Source: CAYFMP01 sp964344215
GTDB taxonomy: Bacteria; Pseudomonadota; Alphaproteobacteria; Rhodospirillales; Casp-alpha2
Reading direction: 5' to 3'
DNA length: 19,946 bases
Assembly (NCBI GenBank): GCA_964344215.1
Contig: CAYFMP010000068.1
Span: 1 to 19,946 of the forward strand
Numbering within the stretch: position 1 is the stretch's first letter; the number at the start of each line of letters is the position of its first letter. A program made the translations under genes and the position numbers. The notes under the pieces were generated by a model. It ran no database searches. It had not been told where the DNA came from and saw only the letters and a list, made by a program, of their open reading frames with translations. Positions 1 to 7,855 of the stretch are shown one piece after another.

Positions 1-1839
1 GATCAGGAAATGCATGTTGCGGCCGATCAACTCCCCGGGCCCCTCGTAGCCCAGCAGGCCGGCGGCGGCTGGGTTGCAGAACATGCAGTCGCCGTCCGGG
101 TCGACGCCGTAGATGCCGTCGGCCGTCGAATCGAGCAGTAGCCGCACCTGCTCCTCGCTTTCCCGTAGCGCCCTCTCGATTTGCTTGCGCTCGGTGATGT
201 CGAAAACGATGCCGTCAAAGACCACGTCGCCGTTTTCCAGGCGTCTCGGTCGTGCCGCGCTGTGGGCCCATTTGATCGTGCCGTCCGGCATCAGAACCCG
301 CATCTCCAGGGCCATGTCCTCCAGGGTTTCGGTCGAACGCCGAAGCCTTTCCCGGAACCGTTCATAATCTTCGGGGTGAATATGCTTTTCGAGCGCCGTG
401 GCGTCGACCATCAGGTCCTGTAGGTCGATGCCGAATACCTCGCCGATGCTGTCGCTGATGAAGTCGTAATGCAGCGTGCCGTCGGGTTTGATGACGCGGC
501 GGATGACTCCGCCCGGCAGGTTCGCGACCAACGAACGAAACCGCTCCTCGCTGTCGCGCAGGGCCACCTCGGCCTGCTTGCGCTCGGCGACTTCGCGGTT
601 CAGATCGTCGCGCGAGGCGAGGGTCTTCCTGAGACGCTTCGTCATCCCGTCGAAGGCCCGCGACAGCTCGCCGATCTCGTCTCGGGCATCGGTGGCGACA
701 CGGTGATCGAGGTCGCCGTCGCCGATGATCTTGGCCCCCTCGCGCAAATGCAGTATCGGCCTTGAATACCACCGGGCGGCCCCGAACGCAAACAAGGTGA
801 CGACGACGACGACCATCGATCCCATAGCCAGCAATACCCGGTGGATTAAGCGAATCCCGGCGAAAGCCTTCTCCTCATCCAGTTCGATGAAGACAACCCA
901 CGTCGTCGGTCGCCAGTCTTCCCCCGAGACGTCCTTCTTGGTGTCCTTGCCGATCAACCCGGAGAAAATTGTCGCCGCGACCCGCGCATGGGCCATGATG
1001 TTGGCTCCGTGAACGTCCTCCTGCTCGCTCCAATGATCATACGGCATCTCGACATGCGCCATGTCCGCCCGGTTTAACGCCCAATCGGTCTTCCCTTCCG
1101 AATCGATGATGACGGTCCCTTGGGAACGGGCCAGGAAGATCCTTTTCTCTTTCTTTGTGGCTTGGGAACCCGTCACGATGTTCAGGATATCGTCGACACG
1201 GTAATTGATCTTGAGAAGCCCGACGACCTTGCCCTCGGCCATCACCGGAGCCACCACGCCGACAACGACGGCCTTCACGGAGAGATCGTAACCACTGTCA
1301 TCGACCAACATATCGCCCTTGCTTTCGCCGTATCCGCCGATCCACCACCCCTCGTCGGCGTGGAAATAATCGGTCAGCGGCCCGGTCATGGCCACCGTCG
1401 CTCCCCGTGCGTCGGTGAGGAAGATTTCGCCGTATTTTTCCGGGTTGTTGTCCTGATAGGCCTTCAGGAACAGGGACAGATCGTTGTTGAGGATTTGATC
1501 CGCCTCCGGCGTCTCGCCGCCGGCTTCGATCCAGGCCTCGTCGATGCGCGACAGGGCGGCCGATATCTCGCCGTCCGTCCTGCCGGCATAGCGCCGGTTG
1601 GCCGCCCTGACCGCCTCGCCGATCAGGGGGTGGGTCGCGAGAATCCTGGCTTCGTCGGTTCTCGCCTTCAGCGCGGCGGATATGGCGTTGGCTTTTTCCC
1701 TGGCGAGAGACTGGAAATTCTCCCCGATACTGGCTCTCATTTGCTTCTGAACCGCGTTCATCACGAACAGCGAGGCAAGCCCCGCCGGTACCAGAGCGAG
1801 AAACAGGAAGGCGATAACAAGTTTCGATCTGATCGTCAT
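1..1839 (-). CDS. Double-Cache/HAMP/PAS transmembrane sensor, 3' end cut by window edge
   Basis: This is an inner-membrane sensor whose first 613 residues are visible; the output domain lies beyond base 1. A transmembrane helix spans about residues 7-28, followed by a long periplasmic region (about 30-335) with the size and pattern of a double Cache ligand-binding domain. A second helix (about 336-354) leads into a HAMP linker (about 355-410, with DEIGELSRAFDGM). A first PAS domain with a PAS_3-like C-terminal part (HPEDYERF, ending in DITERKQ) spans about 430-552, and a second PAS begins near 565. The start is the only ATG that gives the N-terminal helix, and the frame is closed by a stop at about 1894-1896. 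It begins 60 bp after the upstream kinase stops, so it is probably co-transcribed. The output could be a histidine kinase, GGDEF or both; this cannot be seen. The ligand is unknown. Confidence 0.88.
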   Translation of the reverse strand, partial: MTIRSKLVIAFLFLALVPAGLASLFVMNAVQKQMRASIGENFQSLAREKANAISAALKARTDEARILATHPLIGEAVRAANRRYAGRTDGEISAALSRIDEAWIEAGGETPEADQILNNDLSLFLKAYQDNNPEKYGEIFLTDARGATVAMTGPLTDYFHADEGWWIGGYGESKGDMLVDDSGYDLSVKAVVVGVVAPVMAEGKVVGLLKINYRVDDILNIVTGSQATKKEKRIFLARSQGTVIIDSEGKTDWALNRADMAHVEMPYDHWSEQEDVHGANIMAHARVAATIFSGLIGKDTKKDVSGEDWRPTTWVVFIELDEEKAFAGIRLIHRVLLAMGSMVVVVVTLFAFGAARWYSRPILHLREGAKIIGDGDLDHRVATDARDEIGELSRAFDGMTKRLRKTLASRDDLNREVAERKQAEVALRDSEERFRSLVANLPGGVIRRVIKPDGTLHYDFISDSIGEVFGIDLQDLMVDATALEKHIHPEDYERFRERLRRSTETLEDMALEMRVLMPDGTIKWAHSAARPRRLENGDVVFDGIVFDITERKQIERALRESEEQVRLLLDSTADGIYGVDPDGDCMFCNPAAAGLLGYEGPGELIGRNMHFLI

Positions 1840-1899
1840 AACGTCGTGCCAACCCTTATCGATCGCTCGGGAATTCCCGAACCATCGGCCAAACTACCA

Positions 1900-4569
1900 T
1901 TACACCAACGGCAGGTAGACATCCACGGTGGTTCCCTCGCCCAAGGCGCTGGCGATGTCGACGGCGCCGCCGTGGGCGGTGACGATGCTGTGGACCATGG
2001 AAAGCCCGAGACCGGTCCCCTTGCCCACCCCCTTGGTGGTGAAGAACGGCTCCATGGCCTTTTCCAGCGTCGCTTGGTCCATGCCCTTGCCGGTGTCCTT
2101 CACCGAGATCGTCGCATAAGCGCCGACGGAGAGATTGGGAACGCTCGTGGCCATGGCCCCGTCCACCTCGACCCTTGAGAGCGCAACCCGCAGTTCTCCG
2201 ACCTTGCCTTCCATGGCGGCCGCGGCGTTGGAGGCCAGGTTCATGATCACGGTCTCGATCTGGCCGGCGTCGGCGAACACGCGGCCGGCGTCGTCTTCCA
2301 GGTCCGTTACGATCTCGATGCTCGACGGCAGGGTCGGCCGCAGCAGATCGAGGGCCTCCATGACAACGGCATGGATGTCGACCTCGGACTTGTCGGCCCC
2401 CTCCCGGCGCGAGAAGGCGAGGATCTTCCGCACCAGGCCCTTGATCCGTTCGGCCGCCTGCAGCGCCATGTCGAGGCGCTTGCGCTCGCTTCCGTCCTCG
2501 GGGAGAGTCTCCGCCACCATTTTGGTGAGGTTGAGGATCGGCAGCAGCATGTTGTTGATGTCGTGGGCGATGCCGCCGGAGAGGTTGCCGAGGCTCTCCA
2601 TTCGCTGAACCTGCCGCAGGTTGCGCTCGGCTTCCTTGCGCTCGGTGATGTCGCGGAAGCTGGCGACGGCGCCGACGGTCTCGCCGTCGCTGTGAATGGG
2701 TCGCGACGAGTATTCCACGGGGAAGCTGCTTCCGTCGGCGCGCCAGAACACCTCGTCGTCGACGTGAATCGTCTGTTCCGTCCGGAACGCATCGTGCATC
2801 CGGCATTCGTCGGCCGGATAGGGCGTGCCGTCGGCGCGGGTGTGGTGGATCAGGGAATGCATGTGGCGGCCGAGAATCTCGTCGGGCCCGCCAAAGCCCA
2901 GAATGCGGGCGGCGGCCGGATTGCAGAAGGAGCAGATGCCGTCGGTGTCGACGCCGTAGATGCCGTCGGCCGTCGAATCGAGCAGCAGCCGTATCCGCTC
3001 CTCGCTCATCTCGAGCGCTTGCTCGGCCTCGCGGCGTTCGGTGACGTCCATTCCCGAACTGAGGGTGCCGGTGATGGTTCCGTCCGCGTCCGTCAGCAAC
3101 GAATTCTCCCAGGCGACGGTCCGCCGTTCGCCGGTAATGGTGACGACGTCGTTCTCGTAGCGCTCCAAGGCCTCGATCCTGCCGGCGGTGATCTCGTCGT
3201 GGACGGCGCGGACCTCTTTTCGCTGGTCCTCCGGCAACGCCGTCTCGAACCAGTTCCGGCCGACCAGCGCCCCCGGTCCGTGGCCCAGCAGCTCATGACC
3301 CGCGCGGTTGAGGAGTAGGATGTTGCCGGCAGGGTCGAGGGCGACGATGATGGTGCCGGCGATGTCGAGGTAGCGCCGCGCCCGGTCGCGCTCGCGGCGG
3401 AGTTCATTTTCGGCCCGCTCGCGCTCGGTGATGTCCTGGACCGTGCCGACCGACCGCACCGGGTTCCCCGCGTCGTCGTAATGGGTCTGGCAGCGTTCGT
3501 TGACCCACTTGACCGTACCGTCCTTCATCAGCAGGCGGTGAGCGATTTCGTAGGGCGTCCCGCTCTTCACCGATTCCGTGTAAGCCCGGTCCACCGACTC
3601 CCTGTCCTCGGGATGCACCGTGTCCAGAAACGCCTCGTACGAGGAACCGAACTCCTCGGGATCGATGTCGAAGATACGATAGACCTCGTCCGACCAGGTG
3701 AGGACGTTCTCCACGAGGTCAAGCTCCCAACTGCCGACGTGGGATATCCGTTGCGCCTGTGCCAGTTGAGCCTCGCTCTTCCGCAGGGCCTCTTCCGCCA
3801 GCCTGCGCTCGCTGATGTCCGTAAGGTTGGCGATGATCCCCTCATCGGGATGGGAGGGGTCCAGGGCCCGCAGCGATACGTCGGCCAAAAACATCTCGCC
3901 GTTCTTCCGGCGCATCGTCAGTTCGTCGCGGTACACCTCTCCCTTGTTGATTATGGTGTAGGCGATCTTCCCCCGATGCTCGAAGTCCGCGCGCGATGGA
4001 TGAACGATCTCCGCGGACCGGCCCAGGAGTTCCTTCTCGCCGTATCCGAACATCTCCGCGAAGGCCCGGTTATAGCGCTGGAACTCGCGGTTCCTGACGA
4101 AAGCGATCCCGGCGTCGGTATTGTCCAGAATGAGCTGCTGTTCCCGTGCCAGCCGTCGTCGGTCCTCGTCCGCCCGCCGGCCTTCCCGTCTGTTCTCGGC
4201 ATCGGCCAGTTGGCGCTCGACCGACAGCGCCAGGCGGCTGAGGTCGTCCATGGCCACGAAGTCGTGGGCGCCGGCCCGCATTATCCCGACGGCGACCTCG
4301 GTGTCGATGACGCCGGAAACGACGATAAAGGGAATGTCGCGGCCGCTCTTTTTCAGGATTTCCAGCGCCTTGGCAGCGCCGAATCTCGGTATCCCGCAAT
4401 CGCAGAGGACGGCGTCCCATCCGCCGTTCGCAAGCGCCGCGCGCATGGCCTTCGCCGTTTCGACACGTTCGGTGGCGAGCTTGCGCCATTTCTTGCGCAG
4501 CGTCCGCGCGATCAGCCGCGCGTCGGTCTCGGAACCCCCGACGATCAGGACGCGAAGAGGCGCGGGCAT
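1900..4569 (-). CDS. Receiver / 4x PAS / histidine kinase, with a degenerate N-terminal receiver
   Basis: A cytoplasmic 889-residue sensor kinase with no transmembrane helix. Order: receiver (about 5-120), PAS1 (about 143-255), PAS2 of PAS_3 type (about 275-383, HPEDRESVDRAY), PAS3 (about 395-512), PAS4 (about 523-645), HisKA with phosphoacceptor His669 in GGIAHDINN, and HATPase_c (about 770-889) with DTGKGM, EPFFTTK and GTGLGLS. The PAS domains end in the usual D-[IV]-[ST]-ER linkers. The kinase core is intact. The receiver keeps the acceptor Asp57 and Ser85, but the acidic pair is replaced by Gly11-Gly12 and the conserved Lys by Met107. The start has AAGGAG seven bases upstream (4577-4582). 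The signal is unknown; soluble PAS repeats fit redox or small-molecule sensing. No cognate response regulator with an output domain is seen next to it; the receiver at 5709 is the nearest. Confidence 0.93.
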   Translation of the reverse strand: MPAPLRVLIVGGSETDARLIARTLRKKWRKLATERVETAKAMRAALANGGWDAVLCDCGIPRFGAAKALEILKKSGRDIPFIVVSGVIDTEVAVGIMRAGAHDFVAMDDLSRLALSVERQLADAENRREGRRADEDRRRLAREQQLILDNTDAGIAFVRNREFQRYNRAFAEMFGYGEKELLGRSAEIVHPSRADFEHRGKIAYTIINKGEVYRDELTMRRKNGEMFLADVSLRALDPSHPDEGIIANLTDISERRLAEEALRKSEAQLAQAQRISHVGSWELDLVENVLTWSDEVYRIFDIDPEEFGSSYEAFLDTVHPEDRESVDRAYTESVKSGTPYEIAHRLLMKDGTVKWVNERCQTHYDDAGNPVRSVGTVQDITERERAENELRRERDRARRYLDIAGTIIVALDPAGNILLLNRAGHELLGHGPGALVGRNWFETALPEDQRKEVRAVHDEITAGRIEALERYENDVVTITGERRTVAWENSLLTDADGTITGTLSSGMDVTERREAEQALEMSEERIRLLLDSTADGIYGVDTDGICSFCNPAAARILGFGGPDEILGRHMHSLIHHTRADGTPYPADECRMHDAFRTEQTIHVDDEVFWRADGSSFPVEYSSRPIHSDGETVGAVASFRDITERKEAERNLRQVQRMESLGNLSGGIAHDINNMLLPILNLTKMVAETLPEDGSERKRLDMALQAAERIKGLVRKILAFSRREGADKSEVDIHAVVMEALDLLRPTLPSSIEIVTDLEDDAGRVFADAGQIETVIMNLASNAAAAMEGKVGELRVALSRVEVDGAMATSVPNLSVGAYATISVKDTGKGMDQATLEKAMEPFFTTKGVGKGTGLGLSMVHSIVTAHGGAVDIASALGEGTTVDVYLPLV

Positions 4570-4694
4570 GAGCTTACTCCTTCGTCGACGGCGGTGGTCC
4601 GGTTGGCCACGTTCCGTTGCTCCGGGGCGCGGTCGATCGACGTCACCTCCCCGGGGCCGTCCTCCACCGGGCGGACCGTCTCGTCGGGTTTCAT
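4545..4694 (-). CDS. Candidate 49-residue small ORF, translationally coupled on both sides
   Basis: An unrecognised, hydrophilic 49-codon ORF beginning MKPDETVRPVED and ending SSCPRLFAS. The argument for it is positional. Its ATG overlaps the stop of the upstream 279-residue gene as ATGA (4691-4694), with TAAAGGAGA at 4704-4712, nine bases upstream. Its end overlaps the first 25 bases of the kinase gene in another frame, and the kinase has its own ribosome site inside it. This arrangement is typical of coupled translation. Against it: the protein is short, has no known motif and could be an accidental ORF filling a 121-bp spacer. The Shine-Dalgarno sequence with the ATGA overlap is seen directly; that it makes a functional protein is inference. 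Confidence 0.45.
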   Translation of the reverse strand: MKPDETVRPVEDGPGEVTSIDRAPEQRNVANRTTAVDEGVSSCPRLFAS

Positions 4695-5530
4695 GATCCC
4701 GTGTCTCCTTTAGCCGCCGCCAACACCGATTTGAAAAGCTCGAGGGTCTTCATCGATTCCTCGTCCTGAGTCCACTTTTCCAGGGGCGGCGCGATGGCAT
4801 CGCTGCCGACGAAATCGAATCCGGCGCCGACGGCAGCCATGCCAAGCGTCACGGTTTTCAGGCCGTGCACGTGACGGCAAAGCCCGTGGGAACCGGAATC
4901 GGAAGCGAACGTCTTCAAATCCGCGAGAATTTCCTGCTCGTCGCGCCGGTCCGCCCTGAAATCCATGCCGACGGAAAAAATGTCGCCGGCCGGAATTTGG
5001 TCGAACCGGTCGAAACCCCGTTCGACCCGCAGCATGACCCCGCAGCCGTACGGCATGACGCGCGCCGCCACCGCCGCCAGCGCATCTCCGAAAGGCGGCG
5101 CCGGCGGGTTGACGATCTCGAAATAGACCGAGTCCATGACCGGCCAGACGTGCTTGTCGCACTGCTGGATGTACGTTTCGGCCGAGTCCGGGTTTGCCAG
5201 GGTCTCGAAGTGAACCGGGATCAGGACCGTCATCAGGCCGTACTGCGCGACGACCTCCTCGATTTGCGCCGTCGCCTTGTGAAGCGTCTCGATATCCAGG
5301 GCGAGAAGGCGTTTGGGATCGTCGAATTCCTGTTGCAGAGCCGCTTCCGGCAGGGGCTCGCCGGTGCCCACGTCCCAGAAAGGTTCGCAGAGGTAACAGA
5401 AAACATCGTTTCCACCACTTTTCCAAAGGGGACAGTAGCGGAATAGAGCATCTCCGAGGATCATCCTCGCGGCAGGATGAGCCGGGTCTTTCGAGGGTGC
5501 CGGTTCTCGTTGATCATCGTCCATGGGCAT
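4691..5530 (-). CDS. Conserved hypothetical protein resembling a degenerate EAL-type barrel
   Basis: A soluble 279-residue protein without signal peptide or membrane helix. I do not recognise it with certainty. The layout resembles an EAL phosphodiesterase fold: an N-terminal strand followed by an L-ALDIETLHKA helix where EAL proteins have their LD..VL..A element, then TVLIPVHFETL in place of the inner strand, YFEIVNP in place of L-EITE, GCGVMLRV in place of the -ALDDFG- strand, and FSVGMDFR in place of D-IKID. The E-A-L signature and most metal-binding residues are not evident, so catalysis is unlikely if the fold is right. The N-terminal part is cysteine-rich (FRYCPLWK, FCYLCEPFWD). It heads the minus-strand signalling operon and overlaps the next small ORF by four bases, which points to a role as a non-catalytic partner. 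The start is the first ATG; a second ATG two codons in is equally possible. Confidence 0.72.
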   Translation of the reverse strand: MPMDDDQREPAPSKDPAHPAARMILGDALFRYCPLWKSGGNDVFCYLCEPFWDVGTGEPLPEAALQQEFDDPKRLLALDIETLHKATAQIEEVVAQYGLMTVLIPVHFETLANPDSAETYIQQCDKHVWPVMDSVYFEIVNPPAPPFGDALAAVAARVMPYGCGVMLRVERGFDRFDQIPAGDIFSVGMDFRADRRDEQEILADLKTFASDSGSHGLCRHVHGLKTVTLGMAAVGAGFDFVGSDAIAPPLEKWTQDEESMKTLELFKSVLAAAKGDTGS

Positions 5531-5640
5531 ACCCCGGATTGTATCCGAACACGATCGACCAGCCCCTCGAATTCACGACAGGCTTCCCTTTCAAGCTTGT
5601 CATTAAGCGGCGAAATTAAAGGGAATTATATGGCCTCTCC

Positions 5641-5689
5641 TTGATTTGGATCAAACATCGCCGGGCGAAGAGGTTCTACTATAACGACC
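5641..5689 (+). promoter_or_regulatory. FNR/ANR-type box with class II promoter spacing
   Basis: TTGATTTGGATCAA at 5641-5654 is a perfect match to the FNR-family consensus TTGAT-N4-ATCAA. A -10-like TACTAT lies at 5677-5682, which puts the start site near 5689. The box is then centred 41.5 bp upstream, the standard position for a class II FNR-activated promoter, and it takes the place of a -35 element. The downstream gene starts at 5709. The box and spacing are seen; the oxygen-responsive control is inferred from the family. Confidence 0.75.
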
Positions 5690-5708
5690 GTTCAAAGGAA
5701 TTTTCGCC

Positions 5709-6092
5709 ATGGCGCGCATTCTGGTCGTCGACGACGAGGAACTGGCCCGTTTCACCATACGGGAAATCCTTGTGAAGGCGGGGCACGAGATCGTCGAAGC
5801 CGCGAACGGCGACGAAGCGATCACGTTGCAGAGGGCCGAGCCGTTCGACCTCGTTGTGACCGACATCATCATGCCCGGGCTGGATGGCGTCGCCATGATC
5901 GGCCGGTTGAGGCCGGACTTTCCATCGTTGAAAATCCTCGCCATCTCGGCCGGGGGGCCGACGGGAGACGCCGATTTTCTCAAACGCGCCGAAAGCGTCG
6001 GTGCCGACGACATCCTCGCCAAGCCGTTCTCGGAAGAGGAACTGGTCGAGAAAGTGAGCGAGTGCCTGAAGACCCTCGATGAGGACTCCTGA
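5709..6092 (+). CDS. Single-domain CheY-like response regulator
   Basis: A 127-residue stand-alone receiver domain. All catalytic residues are present: the acidic pair Asp8-Asp9 in VVDDEE, phosphoacceptor Asp52 in VVTDIIMP, Ser80 in AISAGG and Lys105 in ILAKPF. There is no output domain, so it must act through protein contact or in a phosphorelay. AAAGGA lies nine bases before the ATG. Its stop codon overlaps the ATG of the CpaF ATPase gene by one base (TGATG), so the two are translationally coupled and the likely target is the pilus motor or a kinase that controls it. The gene is preceded by a FNR-type promoter. The closest candidate kinase in this window is the divergent receiver/PAS kinase; that pairing is inference. 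Confidence 0.93.
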   Translation: MARILVVDDEELARFTIREILVKAGHEIVEAANGDEAITLQRAEPFDLVVTDIIMPGLDGVAMIGRLRPDFPSLKILAISAGGPTGDADFLKRAESVGADDILAKPFSEEELVEKVSECLKTLDEDS

Positions 6093-7591
6093 TGCCGCTT
6101 TTCGGAAAACGCGTCAGCGAACTTCGCGAGAATCACGGAGAAGCCCTTCGCCGGCACCATAGCCTTCTGAAATCGGATGCCGAATCGGCGGAACCCAACG
6201 CTCTGTTCGAAGTCGTCGAACCCGAAGAGGCCGCTTCGGAAGACGATACATCGTCACCGACCCCGGAACCCGAACACGGCTCGGTCCGGGAACAGATGAT
6301 CTCGAAAGGGAGAGAGGAATTCGTCGAGGACGTCAAGGTCAAGGTCTTCGAAATCCTCGTCGAGGAACTGGATCTGGCGGCGCTCCGAAACCTCGAGGAG
6401 GACAGGAAACGCCAGGAGATTTCCTTCTTTGTCGAAGAGATCATCAAGAGCCTGGAACTCGACCTGTCGGTCGAAGAGGAGACGGAAGTAAAAGCCGACC
6501 TCATTCGCGATCTCCTTGGGCTGGGGCCGTTGGACATCCTGACCGCGCGGGATGATATCAGCGACATCATGGTCAACGGATACGACCGAATCTACGTCGA
6601 GCGGGCGGGGAAAATCCAACTCACCAACGTTCGTTTCCGCGATCAGGTCCAGTTGATGAACATCTGTACACGGATCGCCGCCAGGATCGGACGCCGCGTC
6701 GATGAAGCCAGCCCGATTTGCGACGCGCGCCTGGAAGACGGCTCGCGCGTCAACATCATCATCCCGCCGCTGGCCCTGGACGGCCCCGCGCTGACCATCC
6801 GCAAGTTCTCCCGCGAAAAAATCACGCTCGACGACCTGGTCGCGTTCGGAGCGCTTTCCCCGGAAGCCGCCAAGGCGTTGGCGATCTTCGCCAACTGCCG
6901 ATGCAACATTCTGGTTTCGGGCGGAACGGGGAGCGGCAAGACGACGATGCTGAATGCGCTCAGCAACGAGATCGATCCCGGCGAACGCATTATCACTGTG
7001 GAGGATACGGTCGAACTTCAGCTTCAACAGCCCCACGTCTGTCAACTCGAAACGCGCCCGCCCAATCTCGAAGGCCTGGGACAGGTGACGCAGCGCGATC
7101 TGGTCATCAACTGTCTGCGGATGCGGCCGGACCGCATTATCGTCGGCGAGATTCGGGGCGGCGAGGCCTTCGATATGTTGCAAGCCATGAACACGGGCCA
7201 TGCCGGATCGATGTCGACCATTCACGCCAACACGCCGCGCGACGCCTTGACGCGGATCGAGGACATGGTCGCCCTGACCGGGTTCGATATGCCGTCCGTC
7301 AACATCCAAAAACAGATCGCCTCGGCGCTCGACCTGATCGTGCAGGTGGAGCGGTTCCGCGACGGCACGAGGAAGGTGACGTACATTACCGAGGTCGTCG
7401 GAATGGAAGGAAACGTCATCACGCTTCAGGACGTCTTCACCTTCGAACAGAAAGGCGAGGACGACAACGGTACGATTTTGGGGGAGACGCGGGCGACGGG
7501 TCTGCGCCCTTATCTTGCCGAGAAGGCGGCCAAGTACGGCCGACAGGCGGAACTGATCGAAACGATTGGGCGCTCGGAGTTTCCGGAGTGA
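6092..7591 (+). CDS. cpaF: CpaF/TadA-family secretion ATPase (Flp/Tad pilus motor)
   Basis: A 499-residue type II/IV secretion ATPase of the CpaF branch, which powers Flp pilus assembly at the inner membrane. An acidic, variable N-terminal region (1-75) precedes the CpaF N-domain (about 80-250, with LLGLGPLD and DIMVNGYDRIYVE). The ATPase core has Walker A GGTGSGKT at 277-284, the Asp box ITVEDTVEL at 301-309, Walker B RIIVGEIRG at 348-356 and the His box GHAGSMSTIHANTP at 369-382. All are intact. Length and order are normal for the family. GAGGA lies six bases before the ATG. The usual partners (tadB, tadC, rcpA/cpaC, tadZ/cpaE) are not in this window; the next gene is unrelated. The only other Flp gene here is the pilin near 19.2 kb. 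Confidence 0.95.
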   Translation: MPLFGKRVSELRENHGEALRRHHSLLKSDAESAEPNALFEVVEPEEAASEDDTSSPTPEPEHGSVREQMISKGREEFVEDVKVKVFEILVEELDLAALRNLEEDRKRQEISFFVEEIIKSLELDLSVEEETEVKADLIRDLLGLGPLDILTARDDISDIMVNGYDRIYVERAGKIQLTNVRFRDQVQLMNICTRIAARIGRRVDEASPICDARLEDGSRVNIIIPPLALDGPALTIRKFSREKITLDDLVAFGALSPEAAKALAIFANCRCNILVSGGTGSGKTTMLNALSNEIDPGERIITVEDTVELQLQQPHVCQLETRPPNLEGLGQVTQRDLVINCLRMRPDRIIVGEIRGGEAFDMLQAMNTGHAGSMSTIHANTPRDALTRIEDMVALTGFDMPSVNIQKQIASALDLIVQVERFRDGTRKVTYITEVVGMEGNVITLQDVFTFEQKGEDDNGTILGETRATGLRPYLAEKAAKYGRQAELIETIGRSEFPE

Positions 7592-7855
7592 CACGGGAAC
7601 AGGCGCGGGCTTTTGCGCCGCGTCACGATGTCCACACAGGACCGGAGCGGACCTTCAACCGCCTGGGAATTCGTGTCCGCCTTGCCGCCGAAAACGGACG
7701 ACGCTCGGCGTTGGTACCGAGGTCCGGTTGTTGTGCGAAGCAGGCATCCGACCAACGGTCCGGTTGAATTGCATAGAACCGGCTTCACACGACTGGATCG
7801 CTCGAATATAATGGTATGCGGGGGCAACGCTTCTGAGGGATAATCAAGCCGAATA
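7592..7855. other. 264-bp gap after cpaF with a sigma70 promoter and a degenerate intergenic repeat
   Basis: No convincing gene is present. A GTGTCCGCCTTGCCGCCG segment at about 7671-7688 resembles, in inverse orientation, a segment at about 19541-19564, and in translation (SALPPKTD) recalls a peptide often mis-annotated from degenerate intergenic repeats in alphaproteobacteria; that comparison is from memory. An ORF at 7613-7843 crosses the promoter of the next gene and has no family resemblance. No U-tailed terminator was found directly after cpaF. Confidence 0.4.
7784..7812 (+). promoter_or_regulatory. Near-consensus sigma70 promoter
   Basis: TTCACA at 7784-7789 and TATAAT at 7807-7812 are separated by exactly 17 bp, with only one mismatch from consensus in twelve positions. 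The start site would fall near 7819, leaving a leader of about 37 bases before the ATG at 7856. This indicates that the 238-residue gene has its own, probably strong and constitutive, promoter separate from the cpaF operon. Confidence 0.7.

Noticed and set aside
1120..2178. 352-codon open frame on the plus strand
   Set aside because: It runs antisense across the end of one kinase and start of another and matches nothing.
6254..7594. 446-codon open frame on the minus strand
   Set aside because: It is antisense to cpaF, which has all ATPase motifs; the translation has no domain.
7613..7843. 76-codon ORF after cpaF
   Set aside because: It overlaps the promoter of the next gene, has no ribosome site and seems to read through a degenerate repeat.
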